This document shows, one piece after another, positions 26,904-35,905 of a DNA stretch of 64,000 nt (positions are counted from its first letter, which is position 1; each line of letters begins with the position of its first letter). The notes under the pieces are model-generated. The model had not been told where the DNA came from. It searched no databases and saw only the letters and a list, made by a program, of their open reading frames with translations. The DNA is from JAQUGA01 sp038210985 (GTDB taxonomy: Bacteria > Bacteroidota > Bacteroidia > Bacteroidales > WCHB1-69). The position numbers and the translations under genes were made by a program. The stretch lies in assembly GCA_038210985.1 (NCBI GenBank), contig JBBQWB010000003.1, positions 12,067 to 76,066 of the forward strand. The letters run 5' to 3'.

Positions 26904-27971
26904 ATGGATATGAATAATTATGAAATAATCTTTTTTAGCTCTTTTACTTTACTAATTTGCTTTTTCTTGTTCTTAGATTTAGGTATTTTCGATAAAAAAA
27001 GTCATGTTATCCCTTTTCGCGAATCTGTTATATGGACTGCTGTATGGGTTTCTTTAGCACTGATTTTTTTTATTTTCATACGAAATTATGGATATTTAAT
27101 TCACGGGGTCGCTACACCAGAAGATCTGCAACAAATTACATCTAAATACTATGACAAGTTAAATACAGTTGGATTGTCATACCCTGAAGCAATAGCTTTG
27201 TATCAAAAAAACATGTCGTTGGAGTTTATCACTGGTTATGTTATTGAATATTCGCTATCGATAGATAATATTTTTGTAATTATTTTAGTATTTGCTTCCT
27301 TTGGGATTCCTCAAAAACATTATAAACGCATTTTATTTTGGGGAATTATCGGGGCTTTTGTAATGAGATTTATATTTATATTTTTAAGTTCCGCATTAAT
27401 AGTTCGCTATGCATGGATATTGTATGTTTTTGGAGCATTCTTGCTTTTTACAGGTTTAAAAATGTTTTTTGACCGAAATAAAATTCAAGAAGTTCATCCC
27501 GAAAAAAACCCAATCGTAAAGTGGCTTTCCAAAAGGTTTCCTGTTACAAAAGAACTACATGGTCAAAAGTTTTTTGTAAAATTGAATAATAAAATTCATC
27601 TCACTCCATTATTTATTTGTTTGGTAGTTATCGAATTTACCGATTTAATTTTTGCCGTAGACAGTGTTCCTGCCATTTTTTCGGTTACAAAAGATCCATA
27701 TATTGTCTTTTTTTCAAACATTTTTGCAATTCTAGGGCTGCGTTCGCTATTTTTCCTTGTTAATAACATCATGAATATGTTCCGATATTTAAAAGTTGGA
27801 TTAGCCGTTTTATTGAGTTTTATCGGTTTAAAAATGCTAACTCACACTTGGTTAGATGAATTTGGTTTTGAAACACAACATTCTCTAATCATAATTTTCA
27901 GCATTTTAGCAATTAGCATTTTAGCATCTTTGGTTATTCCAGACAAAAATAAAAATAACGACCCAGTTTAG
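26904..27971 (+). CDS. TerC family integral membrane protein (Alx-like)
   Basis: 355 residues from the ATG at 26904; a start at 26853 would add 17 residues but precedes the predicted transcription start. There are about nine membrane segments. The TerC signature acidic motifs are present: EYSLSIDNIFVIILVFASFG and EFTDLIFAVDSVPAIFSVT, with FLDLGIFDKKSH near the N-terminus. The family (TerC, Alx, MeeF/MeeY) is linked to tellurite response and to manganese export to exoenzymes. The likely role here is metal (Mn) handling across the inner membrane. A small membrane protein gene follows after 29 bases. No yybP-ykoY-like leader fits in the short upstream region. Confidence 0.9.
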   Translation: MDMNNYEIIFFSSFTLLICFFLFLDLGIFDKKSHVIPFRESVIWTAVWVSLALIFFIFIRNYGYLIHGVATPEDLQQITSKYYDKLNTVGLSYPEAIALYQKNMSLEFITGYVIEYSLSIDNIFVIILVFASFGIPQKHYKRILFWGIIGAFVMRFIFIFLSSALIVRYAWILYVFGAFLLFTGLKMFFDRNKIQEVHPEKNPIVKWLSKRFPVTKELHGQKFFVKLNNKIHLTPLFICLVVIEFTDLIFAVDSVPAIFSVTKDPYIVFFSNIFAILGLRSLFFLVNNIMNMFRYLKVGLAVLLSFIGLKMLTHTWLDEFGFETQHSLIIIFSILAISILASLVIPDKNKNNDPV

Positions 27972-28000
27972 TTTTAATAGGCACAACTGTTAATATTACC

Positions 28001-28576
28001 ATGAAAATAAGAGAATTAAAATCATTAGTAAAAGAAAAATTGGCAAGTGGAATGACCAAGCAAGAAACATTTGATTTTATTGCATCCCTCAATCAAATAC
28101 GTATTCATGACGTTGCCAATACAGTTCGGGATTTTGCAAGTTTAGTGTTTAAAAAGAAATATAAAAAAATCAATTTATTACTTATTTCATTTGTTGTTTT
28201 AGCTGGTATAATTCAAGGGATTGCATCTGTTTTATTTCCCGAAAAATTAATTACAGAAACATTGCCCGCAGATATTTTCCTTATTTCAACATACGCTGCA
28301 ATTGCATTTGGAGCTTATGTTCATTATAAATTTAGCTACAGTGCAGCTGTGTTATTGTCTTTTGTTTCAATTTATATGAGTGTAAATAATGTACTTTTAT
28401 CCTTAGATAATTTAGAAAGTATTTTATACTATTCATCCATTGGAATTATTGGAATCGTAATTATTGGTTTAAGTGGTTTTTTATATAGTAAGTTTTTCAG
28501 AGGATACGACATCATTTCCAATGAAAACAAAGAGGATTCTCTAAAAGAAACTTATGTATTTAAGGAAGAAAAATAG
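28001..28576 (+). CDS. Small membrane protein of unknown function
   Basis: 191 residues, not recognised. A cytoplasmic N-terminal helical region (about 1-55, MKIRELKSLVKEKLASGMTK) resembles a short helical domain. It is followed by four predicted membrane segments (about 58-77, 90-106, 111-130, 140-162) and a charged tail. It starts 29 bases after the TerC-family gene on the same strand and is probably cotranscribed. It is followed by the second MITE-like element. Confidence 0.75.
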   Translation: MKIRELKSLVKEKLASGMTKQETFDFIASLNQIRIHDVANTVRDFASLVFKKKYKKINLLLISFVVLAGIIQGIASVLFPEKLITETLPADIFLISTYAAIAFGAYVHYKFSYSAAVLLSFVSIYMSVNNVLLSLDNLESILYYSSIGIIGIVIIGLSGFLYSKFFRGYDIISNENKEDSLKETYVFKEEK

Positions 28577-28587
28577 GGAAGCCTAAG

Positions 28588-28754
28588 TAGTGTCTGCAAG
28601 AAAACGCCAACTTCTTTCCGCCAAAAGTCGGACAAGCTGTTATACTTACAACGAATTCAGGTCGATTACACCAGTAAACTCCCTAAATTCGTTGCATCGA
28701 AAGCCTCGAATTTGACGTTTTCTTATCAAACACTAGGTTTTCTTGCAAGGACTA
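28588..28754. repeat. 167-bp MITE-like palindromic element, copy B
   Basis: The reverse complement matches 8907-9073 over its whole length; both are 167 bp. Here the terminal repeats are clearer: TAGTGTCTGCAAGAAAAC at the left against TAGTCCTTGCAAGAAAAC read from the right end. It starts 11 bases after the stop of the small membrane protein gene. Confidence 0.85.
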
Positions 28755-28763
28755 AGTACATAA

Positions 28764-29053
28764 ATTTGTCATGCATCCACCAGTAGTCGGAGAAACGTAG
28801 TTTAACATAAGCACTAAAATTTGTCATGCATCCGCCAGTGGTCGGAGGAACGTAGTGTAGCTTACGCATCTATTACGTTTATAGATTCCTCTCCGCCAGT
28901 AGTCGGATTCGGAATAACAAATCGCTGGGGTAAACGATAGTTTTCTATTGTGTCTATGTTTTCCTATGTGCTTATGTGTTAGGTTTTAAAAGAAAATGTT
29001 AAACTAAAGCATATACATTTGTCATGCATCCGCTAGCATTTAGAGAAATGTAG
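28764..29053. repeat. Dispersed ATTTGTCATGCATCC repeat, three copies
   Basis: Copies at 28764-28800, 28819-28855 and 29017-29053, each 37 bp and ending in an AACGTAG/AATGTAG-like end. The first two carry a CCAGTRGTCGGA segment; the third is diverged there. A fragment, TCCGCCAGTAGTCGGA, lies at 28892-28907 and has complementary ends. Confidence 0.8.
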
Positions 29054-29122
29054 TTGGCATCTAAATGTTGTAATATTATAAAAAAACAATATTAATTCAA
29101 AAAGAATGACTAATATTTCAAC

Positions 29123-29158
29123 AAAAAAGAGGCTGTTCAAATGAACAACCTCTTTTTT
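29123..29158 (-). terminator. Intrinsic terminator of the methylmalonyl-CoA decarboxylase operon
   Basis: A 17-bp stem (29123-29139 with 29142-29158) flanked by A and T runs. The single non-Watson-Crick position would be G-U in minus-strand RNA but C-A in plus-strand RNA, so it fits termination of the minus-strand operon ending at 29191. Confidence 0.85.
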
Positions 29159-29190
29159 ACAAAATGCCACAAATGATTTTTTGAAAATCT

Positions 29191-30345
29191 TTAGTATAAG
29201 AAACTCAAAAGCACTCCAGCTGCAACAGCACTGCCAATTACACCGGCAACATTTGGTCCCATTGCATGCATTAATAAGTGATTGGTCTTATCGTATTCCA
29301 ATCCTATTACTTGTGAAACACGAGCACTATCAGGGACTGCAGATACACCAGAATTACCTATAAGTGGGTTTATTTTGTTTTCTGGTTTAAGAAACTTGTT
29401 TAGTAATTTTACGAACAAGACTCCCCCTATTGTTGCAATCACAAAAGAGACTGCCCCTAGTGCAAAAATACCAAGAGATTTTCCAGTCAAGAATGTAGTT
29501 GCTTGCGTGGATGCTCCAACAGTAAGTCCTATTAGGATAGTTACAATGTCGATCATTGGACCTGCCGCTGTTTGAGCCAAACGACGAGTTACCCCGCTCT
29601 CTTTCAGCAAGTTTCCGAAGAAAAGCATCCCTAAAAGTGGCATACCACTGGGGACAATAAAGGTTGTCAGAAGTAACCCAATAATTGGGAATATTGCTTT
29701 TTCGCGTTTTGATACGGCACGAGGTGGTTTCATTCTTATTATACGTTCTTTTTTATTGGTAAGCAAACGCATAATTGGAGGTTGAATTACAGGCACAAGC
29801 GCCATGTAAGAATATGCAGAGATTGCAATGGCTCCAATAAGTTGAGGTGCTAATTTAGAAGCAAGGAAGATCGCTGTTGGACCATCGGCACCACCAATAA
29901 TTGCAATTGCACCCGCTTCGTTTGGAGGAAATCCGATGGCTAATGCAATGGCATAAGCACCGAAAATTCCTAATTGAGCAGCGGCACCAATTAAAATCAA
30001 CTTAGGATTAGAGATCAAGGCCGAAAAATCGGTCATGGCACCAATACCTAAGAAAATCAGAGGAGGATAAACCCCTTGAATAACCCCAAAGTAGAGGTAA
30101 TTCATTACAGACCCTGATTCATAAATCCCGACTTTAAGTCCTGGAAAAAAGGGAACATTCCCTACTAAAATCCCAAAACCAATGGGGATGAGGAGCATGG
30201 GTTCAAACTCTTTGGCAATTGCCAAATAGATAAATATCAACCCAACAAGCATCATAAAAAGATGTCCAACTGTGAAATTGGCAAATGCCGTATATTCAAA
30301 AAATTGCGACAATCCGGTGGTAAAAAACAAGCTTAATTTTTCCAT
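29191..30345 (-). CDS. mmdB: Na+-translocating decarboxylase beta subunit (methylmalonyl-CoA decarboxylase type)
   Basis: 384 residues, about eleven membrane segments. It carries the family blocks IIGGADGPTAIFLASKLAP, LLFFGNLLKESGVTRRL-like and GLTVGASTQATTFL. The beta subunit catalyses decarboxylation of carboxybiotin and couples it to Na+ export across the inner membrane. It is the last gene of the mce-mmdA-gamma-biotin-beta operon and starts 10 bases after the biotin carrier. Sequence alone does not exclude oxaloacetate or glutaconyl-CoA as substrate, but the neighbouring epimerase points to methylmalonyl-CoA. Confidence 0.93.
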   Translation of the reverse strand: MEKLSLFFTTGLSQFFEYTAFANFTVGHLFMMLVGLIFIYLAIAKEFEPMLLIPIGFGILVGNVPFFPGLKVGIYESGSVMNYLYFGVIQGVYPPLIFLGIGAMTDFSALISNPKLILIGAAAQLGIFGAYAIALAIGFPPNEAGAIAIIGGADGPTAIFLASKLAPQLIGAIAISAYSYMALVPVIQPPIMRLLTNKKERIIRMKPPRAVSKREKAIFPIIGLLLTTFIVPSGMPLLGMLFFGNLLKESGVTRRLAQTAAGPMIDIVTILIGLTVGASTQATTFLTGKSLGIFALGAVSFVIATIGGVLFVKLLNKFLKPENKINPLIGNSGVSAVPDSARVSQVIGLEYDKTNHLLMHAMGPNVAGVIGSAVAAGVLLSFLY

Positions 30346-30355
30346 TTGATTAACC

Positions 30356-30796
30356 TTATTCTATTACAATTAAAATATCGCCTTCCATTACATTGTCGTT
30401 GCGTTGAACCTTTATCTCCACAATTTTTCCATCTTTATCGGAATCAATGTTATTTTCCATTTTCATGGCTTCAAGCATAATTAAATGCTGACCCATTTTA
30501 ACTTCATCGCCAACTTTTACATGAATTTCTAACACAGTTCCTGGAAGTGGTGATTTGATTGTTCCTCCACCTTTTGGTGCAGAAGGGCTTGATGTTTTTG
30601 AAGTGGAAGGAGTTACATCCGTAGTAGGAATTGGTTTTTTCTGAACCAATTTTGGCGTTTTTACTTGTCTAAGCTCCTTGTCTAAGGTTACTTCATATTT
30701 AGTTCCATTTACTTCAAGTTCGGCAATGTTTTCTTCGATGTTTAGAACATCTACTTCATACGAATTGCCGTTTATTTTAAATTTAAATTGCTTCAT
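30356..30796 (-). CDS. Biotin carboxyl carrier protein of the decarboxylase
   Basis: 146 residues. A short N-terminal domain (1-45), a Pro/Thr/Ser-rich flexible linker (about 50-78), then a biotinyl domain (about 79-146) with LEAMKMENN; Lys112 is the biotin site. It shuttles the carboxyl group from the carboxyltransferase subunit to the membrane beta subunit. The linker plus biotinyl domain is typical of MmdC/GcdC. It sits 18 bases after the gamma subunit gene. Confidence 0.93.
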   Translation of the reverse strand: MKQFKFKINGNSYEVDVLNIEENIAELEVNGTKYEVTLDKELRQVKTPKLVQKKPIPTTDVTPSTSKTSSPSAPKGGGTIKSPLPGTVLEIHVKVGDEVKMGQHLIMLEAMKMENNIDSDKDGKIVEIKVQRNDNVMEGDILIVIE

Positions 30797-30814
30797 AGTA
30801 AACTAATTTTACGT

Positions 30815-31762
30815 TTATTTCGAAAATTTTCTGCTTTTCATTATTAAATGCTTATTCCCCCATGGTGAATATGCTCTACGTGTATGGTCGATGGTAATAA
30901 TTTCACTCTCTTCGTCGTGATATTGTGAACCATATAAATGCAAAGCCATAGCAATAGCCGCACAAATTTCACCTGTTTCTTCAGTCCCTTTGCTTTTGTT
31001 CGATTCTATTGAAGATTCATCCTCTAGGTTATCTTTCTCAAGAAGTTTAAGTTTTCTTTTTGTACTAATGTTATCCGCCAAAGTAAATGATTTCAACAAG
31101 AAAAAGATAAAGGTTAGGGCAAGAAAAACAACTGCCATAGCAACAATTGCCATCCCTAAACCAGTAGAGTCTAAATCGGATATCTGCTCGGATTTGGTAA
31201 TTTTATCTTGCCATTCATTCGTTTGTTTAGGTGTATATCTGTTTTCATATATCCATTTTGAATTATCATCCGATTTTCTAGTTATTGATTGGTCTAAATC
31301 TTTTCCGTAAGAAATATTAGGCAGATTTTTTAAAATTTCAGGGATTTCAACAAAATCAAGTTGAGTTCTTCCATCTGAATCATAAATTGCTAAATATTTT
31401 GAATCTTCCAACGTGAAGTTTAAATGGAAAGTACCTCTTGAGGGATGATTGTCGGCTAAAAATACCACATAACCACGAAACGGCATATTTGTAGTTGCAT
31501 CATTTCTAGGAATATAGTATTTTTTAGGATTTGCAGTATCGTTAGTTATATACATTCCACCAATATTGATATTGTTGAATGCAGAGTTGAAAATCTCAAC
31601 CCAGCCACTACGATATCCAAATTCATCTTGATATGTGGAATCATTTCTGATCATTATCTCATTAAACTGGATGAATGAGGATGATTGGCTGAAACTTGCA
31701 TTATAGCTAAATGCAATTGCCAACAGAATCAGAATTTTTATTTTTTTCATCGTTGTTTGCAT
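30815..31762 (-). CDS. OadG-type gamma subunit fused to a secreted lamin tail domain
   Basis: 315 residues; starting at the second Met (31750) also works. A signal peptide (to about 26) is followed by a lamin tail domain (about 28-180: FIQFNEIMIRND, GWVEIFNSAF, ending near YTPKQTN). Then comes one membrane segment (about 201-224, GLGMAIVAMAVVFLALTF), the OadG-type helix, and a charged cytoplasmic tail. The gamma subunit of Na+ pumps assembles the carboxyltransferase with the beta subunit. Here the periplasmic side carries an extra beta domain that ordinary OadG (about 80-90 residues) lacks. Operon position confirms the role. Confidence 0.85.
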   Translation of the reverse strand: MQTTMKKIKILILLAIAFSYNASFSQSSSFIQFNEIMIRNDSTYQDEFGYRSGWVEIFNSAFNNINIGGMYITNDTANPKKYYIPRNDATTNMPFRGYVVFLADNHPSRGTFHLNFTLEDSKYLAIYDSDGRTQLDFVEIPEILKNLPNISYGKDLDQSITRKSDDNSKWIYENRYTPKQTNEWQDKITKSEQISDLDSTGLGMAIVAMAVVFLALTFIFFLLKSFTLADNISTKRKLKLLEKDNLEDESSIESNKSKGTEETGEICAAIAMALHLYGSQYHDEESEIITIDHTRRAYSPWGNKHLIMKSRKFSK

Positions 31763-31764
31763 TA

Positions 31765-33324
31765 TTATAATGGTAAGTTATCGTGTTTTTTAGCTGGATT
31801 TTCAACTTTCTTATTTCTAAGAGATTGTAAAGCTCTTATTATTCTAAAGCGAGTATTACGTGGTTCAATAATATCGTCGATATAACCATATTTTGCAGCA
31901 ACAAAAGGATTTGCAAATTTATCACGATAATCTTCTTCTTTTTGAGCAATAAATTCAGCTTTAGCTTCGTCGCCTTCGATTGCTGCGATTTCTTTATTCA
32001 TCAAAACTTCAACCGCACCTTTAGCACCCATAACTGCAATTTCGGCTGTGGGCCAAGCGTAATTAATATCGCCACGAAGATGTTTTGAACCCATTACACA
32101 ATAGGCTCCACCGTATGCTTTACGCAATGCAACCGTAACTTTAGGAACAGTAGCTTCGCCATATGCATACAATAATTTTGCACCATGAAGAATAATTCCA
32201 CCATATTCTTGTGCTGTTCCTGGTAAAAATCCGGGGACATCCACTAAAGTTACTAAAGGAATATTAAAAGCATCGCAAAAACGAACAAAACGTGCAGCTT
32301 TACGCGAAGCATTGATGTCTAATACACCAGCTAAATATTTAGGCTGATTGGCAACAACACCAACTGGCATACCGTCGAAACGTGCAAAACCAATAACGAT
32401 GTTTGGAGCATAAGCACCTTGAACTTCTAAAAACTCATTTTCATCCACAATGGCGTGAATTACGTCTTTAACATCGTAAGGCTTATTCGGATTTTCGGGA
32501 ATAATTGAATTTAAAAAATCGTCTAAACGATTAATTGGGTCATTGGTGGGAATTATTGGTGGCTCTTCCATGTTGTTAGATGGCAAGTAGCTAATCAATT
32601 TCCGAATCATCATCAAACCCTCTTCTTCATTATCGGCAACAAAATGCGATACTCCCGATTTAGTAGCATGAACCGATGCACCACCAAGTTCTTCGGTTGT
32701 TACATCTTCGTTGGTAACGGTTTTTACCACTTTAGGTCCAGTTAAAAACATATAACTAGTACCTTTCGACATCATGATAAAGTCGGTTAGTGCTGGGGAA
32801 TAAACTGCACCGCCAGCACAAGGACCAAAAACAGCCGAAATTTGTGGAATAACACCCGAAGCCAAAATATTACGTTGAAAAATTTCGGTATATCCTGCTA
32901 AACTTGTAACACCTTCCTGAATACGTGCACCACCAGAATCATTAATGCCAATAACTGGAGCACCTACTTTCATAGCTTGATCCATAATTTTGCAAATTTT
33001 GTTTGCAAAAGTTTCGGATAAAGAACCTCCAAAAACGGTAAAATCTTGTGAAAAAACATATACTAAACGTCCGTCAATTGTACCATAACCAGTTACAACT
33101 CCGTCGGATAATGGAGTGTCTTTTTCTAAGCCAAAATTAGTACAACGGTGCGTAACAAACATGTCAAACTCTTCAAAACTACCCTCGTCTAATAATGCGT
33201 AAATTCGCTCACGAGCAGTTAGTTTTCCTAAATTATGTTGTTTGTCAATTCTTTTTTGACCACCTCCTAAGCGAGCCTGAACTCGTAAATCGAGAAGATG
33301 TTTAACCTTTTCCTGCATTGTCAT
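31765..33324 (-). CDS. mmdA: Methylmalonyl-CoA decarboxylase alpha subunit (carboxyltransferase)
   Basis: 519 residues, the usual length for the 12S/MmdA/PccB family. It moves the carboxyl group of methylmalonyl-CoA to biotin. Two crotonase-like halves are visible: the oxyanion segments GVPVIGIND-type GAPVIGINDSGGARIQEG and FGPCAGGAVYSPALTDF in the N-half, and DVPGFLPGTAQEYGGII with GGAYCVMGSKHLRGD in the C-half. It acts in the cytoplasm, bound to the membrane subunits. It lies between the epimerase and gamma-subunit genes and is three bases from the latter. Confidence 0.93.
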   Translation of the reverse strand: MTMQEKVKHLLDLRVQARLGGGQKRIDKQHNLGKLTARERIYALLDEGSFEEFDMFVTHRCTNFGLEKDTPLSDGVVTGYGTIDGRLVYVFSQDFTVFGGSLSETFANKICKIMDQAMKVGAPVIGINDSGGARIQEGVTSLAGYTEIFQRNILASGVIPQISAVFGPCAGGAVYSPALTDFIMMSKGTSYMFLTGPKVVKTVTNEDVTTEELGGASVHATKSGVSHFVADNEEEGLMMIRKLISYLPSNNMEEPPIIPTNDPINRLDDFLNSIIPENPNKPYDVKDVIHAIVDENEFLEVQGAYAPNIVIGFARFDGMPVGVVANQPKYLAGVLDINASRKAARFVRFCDAFNIPLVTLVDVPGFLPGTAQEYGGIILHGAKLLYAYGEATVPKVTVALRKAYGGAYCVMGSKHLRGDINYAWPTAEIAVMGAKGAVEVLMNKEIAAIEGDEAKAEFIAQKEEDYRDKFANPFVAAKYGYIDDIIEPRNTRFRIIRALQSLRNKKVENPAKKHDNLPL

Positions 33325-33364
33325 AATGAAAATGTTTAATGTGAAAAATATTTAAAATTTTAAT

Positions 33365-33778
33365 TTATTTTTTGTTTGGGTTTTCGCATAACTCAGTTAA
33401 TACACCGCCTGTGTATTTTGGGTGTAAAAATGCGATATTTAATCCTTCGGCTCCTTTTCGAGGAGTTTTATCAATTAACTGAATGCCTTTTGCTTCCACT
33501 TTAGGTAACATATCTGCAAGGTTTTCAACCGCATACGCAATATGATGAACCCCTTCGCCTTTCTTTTCCAGAAATTTACCAATTGGACCTTCAGGATCGG
33601 TGCTTTCCAATAATTCAATTTTGGTTTGACCAATCATAAAAAAAGCCGTCTTCACTTTTTGATCGACGACCTCTTCCAGTGCATAGCACTTTAATCCTAA
33701 TACATCTTCGTAGTATTTTATGGATGTTTCTAAATCCTTTACAGCAATTCCAATGTGTTCAATATGTGTGGGTTTCAT
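33365..33778 (-). CDS. mce: Methylmalonyl-CoA epimerase
   Basis: 137 residues, as expected. A glyoxalase-fold (VOC) protein that interconverts (R)- and (S)-methylmalonyl-CoA, linking mutase and decarboxylase in propionate formation from succinate. The metal-binding residues are visible in THIEHIGIAV (His), the central KIELLES and GEGVHHIAYAV, and the final GGVLTELCE. It is the first gene of the operon, directly behind a strong promoter. Confidence 0.95.
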   Translation of the reverse strand: MKPTHIEHIGIAVKDLETSIKYYEDVLGLKCYALEEVVDQKVKTAFFMIGQTKIELLESTDPEGPIGKFLEKKGEGVHHIAYAVENLADMLPKVEAKGIQLIDKTPRKGAEGLNIAFLHPKYTGGVLTELCENPNKK

Positions 33779-33810
33779 GCAAAATTAGATATAATTTTTC
33801 AATTTGATTG

Positions 33811-33841
33811 CAAAGTTATTCTTATCTAATCAATTGACAAA
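33811..33841 (-). promoter_or_regulatory. Promoter of the mce-mmd operon
   Basis: On the minus strand TTTG (33841-33838), a 19-base spacer and TAACTTTG (33818-33811) match the Bacteroidetes consensus exactly. The ATG of mce is 32 bases past the -7 box. Confidence 0.75.
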
Positions 33842-33911
33842 AAGAATAACTTATATAACAATAAATTAACTAAAAAGAATTAAATATTGAGAATTAACAT
33901 TTTATTATACG

Positions 33912-33951
33912 TATAGTCTTCCTCCAACTCAAAGTCGGGGGGAAGACTATA
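33912..33951 (+). other. Hairpin upstream of htpG
   Basis: TATAGTCTTCCTCC (33912-33925) pairs with 33938-33951; the one imperfect position would be a U-G pair in plus-strand RNA. The loop is 12 bases. It has no T-tract. It lies 74 bases before the htpG start and could be part of its leader. Confidence 0.5.
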
Positions 33952-34024
33952 ATAACTGCCAAATTGACACAATTATTCAAATGGTATGTGTTTTGACAAC
34001 CAAAGAAACAAAAAAAAATATATC

Positions 34025-35893
34025 ATGCAAAAAGGAAATATCAACGTTAAAACCGAAAACATCTTCCCAATTATTAAAAAATTTCTCTATTCCGATCATG
34101 AAATTTTCATGCGGGAGTTGGTTTCAAATGCAGTAGATGCAACACAAAAAATTAAAGCCATGGCTTCGCTTGGTGAATTTAAGGGTGAACTTGGTGAACT
34201 TACAATCGACATTTCATTCGATAAAGAAAAGAAAACAATTACCATCCTCGATAGAGGTTTGGGAATGACCGAAGAAGAAGTAGATCAGTACATTAATCAA
34301 ATTGCTTTTTCGAGTGCCGAAGATTTTCTGGAAAAATTTAAAGGCGTGGATGAAGCATCCTTAATCGGACATTTTGGACTAGGTTTTTATTCGGCGTTTA
34401 TGGTTGCTGAAAAAGTAGAACTTCGCACAAAATCGTGGAAAGAAGAAGCTAAAGCAATTCAATGGTCCTGCGATGGAAGTCCCGAATACCAGATAGAACC
34501 AACAGAAAAATTGGAACGTGGTACCGAAATTATTTTACATATTGCCGAAGATGGCTTGGAATTTTTGGAAGAATATCGAATATTAAGTTTGCTGAAAAAA
34601 TACTGTAAATTTTTACCTATTCCAATTCGTTTTGGAAAAGAAAAAAAATGGGAAACTCCCGAAGGTGAAGAAAAAGCCAAAGAATCGGAATTGGATCGTT
34701 TTATAAATAATACCAATCCTTTGTGGAAAAAAAACACGAAAGATATTACCGACGAAGAGTATAAAGATTTTTACCACGAATTATATCCATCATCGTTTGA
34801 AGAACCTCTTTTCAATATTCATCTAAATGTGGATTATCCATTTAACCTAAACGGAATTTTATATTTTCCAAAAGCTCGTAAAACCATAGAAGTTCAGAAA
34901 GAGAAAATTCATTTATACTGCAATCAAGTTTTTATTACCGATCAATTGGAAAGTATCGTTCCTGACTTTTTGACATTATTGCATGGCGTTATCGATTCGC
35001 CAGATATTCCTCTAAATGTTTCGCGTAGTTATTTACAAAGCGATAGTAATGTTAAAAAAATATCGGGGCATATCTCTAAAAAAGTTGCCGATAAACTCGA
35101 AGAGATGTTTAGAAACAATCGAGAAGATTTTGAAGCCAAATGGGACGACATCAGCGTGTTTGTTAAATATGGTATGATTACCGACGAGAAATTTTACGAA
35201 CGTGCTTTGAAGTTTTTACTTTTCAAAAATGTGGATGGAAAATATTTTACACACGAAGAATATATAAAACACATCGAAACGCTTCAAAAGGATAAAAACG
35301 AAACGCTTATTCACCTATACACAAGCGACAAAATTGGACAACATAGTTACATAAAAACCGCTCAAGAACGTGGTTATGATGTGTTAATTATGGATGGAAT
35401 TTTAGACAATCATTTTATTAACCACATTGAAAGCAAATTTGAAAAAACAACTTTTGCTCGAGTTGATTCAGATGTAATTGATAAATTAATCCAAAAAGAG
35501 GGCGAACTTCCTTCAAAACTTTCGGACGATGACATTAAAAAAGCAAAAGAAATTTTTGAAAAACAGATAAATGATAAGTCATTCCACATTGTATCGGAAA
35601 ATATGAGCGAAAACGATATGCCAATCCTTATAACTCAAACCGAATTTATGCGTAGATGGAAAGATATGCAAAACCTTAGCGGACAAAAAGTGTTTATGCC
35701 CGAAATGGACTCCTACAATTTGGTAGTAAACACCAATCATCCACTTGTGGATAAGGTAGTTCACGAAGAAGATGAAGAAAAACAGAAAAACATAACCAAA
35801 CAATTAGTTGATTTAGCTTTGCTTTCGCAAAATATTCTAAAAGGTGAAGATTTAACGGAGTTTGTAAAACGAAGTTTGAGTTTAATTCAATAA
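34025..35893 (+). CDS. htpG: Molecular chaperone HtpG (Hsp90)
   Basis: 622 residues from the ATG at 34025, where MQKGNINVKTENIFPIIKK matches Bacteroidetes HtpG; the longer frame from 33986 adds 13 unlikely residues. The N-terminal GHKL ATPase domain (1-~220) shows FMRELVSNAVDAT (Asn/Asp for Mg-ATP), DRGLGMTEEE and GHFGLGFYSAFMV. The middle domain carries the ATP-contact Arg in PLNVSRSYLQ. The C-terminal dimer domain is shorter than in E. coli, as usual in this group. It is a cytoplasmic, ATP-driven chaperone. It stands alone and ends at a hairpin-repeat cluster. Confidence 0.96.
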   Translation: MQKGNINVKTENIFPIIKKFLYSDHEIFMRELVSNAVDATQKIKAMASLGEFKGELGELTIDISFDKEKKTITILDRGLGMTEEEVDQYINQIAFSSAEDFLEKFKGVDEASLIGHFGLGFYSAFMVAEKVELRTKSWKEEAKAIQWSCDGSPEYQIEPTEKLERGTEIILHIAEDGLEFLEEYRILSLLKKYCKFLPIPIRFGKEKKWETPEGEEKAKESELDRFINNTNPLWKKNTKDITDEEYKDFYHELYPSSFEEPLFNIHLNVDYPFNLNGILYFPKARKTIEVQKEKIHLYCNQVFITDQLESIVPDFLTLLHGVIDSPDIPLNVSRSYLQSDSNVKKISGHISKKVADKLEEMFRNNREDFEAKWDDISVFVKYGMITDEKFYERALKFLLFKNVDGKYFTHEEYIKHIETLQKDKNETLIHLYTSDKIGQHSYIKTAQERGYDVLIMDGILDNHFINHIESKFEKTTFARVDSDVIDKLIQKEGELPSKLSDDDIKKAKEIFEKQINDKSFHIVSENMSENDMPILITQTEFMRRWKDMQNLSGQKVFMPEMDSYNLVVNTNHPLVDKVVHEEDEEKQKNITKQLVDLALLSQNILKGEDLTEFVKRSLSLIQ

Positions 35894-35905
35894 CAAATTT
35901 CCAAC

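Larger units (their letters stand above)
28577..29122. other. Gene-free, repeat-filled gap
   Basis: No credible gene. It contains MITE-like copy B (28588-28754), three copies plus one fragment of an ATTTGTCATGCATCC unit (28764-29053) and AT-rich DNA leading to a terminator for the minus-strand operon. Confidence 0.8.

Noticed and set aside
28577..29190. Small RNA gene in the gap
   Set aside because: The stretch is explained by the MITE-like element and the 37-bp repeats; no promoter-terminator pair enclosing a transcript could be read.
33986..34024. Longer htpG start
   Set aside because: The 13 extra residues do not match the family, whereas MQKGNINV at 34025 does.
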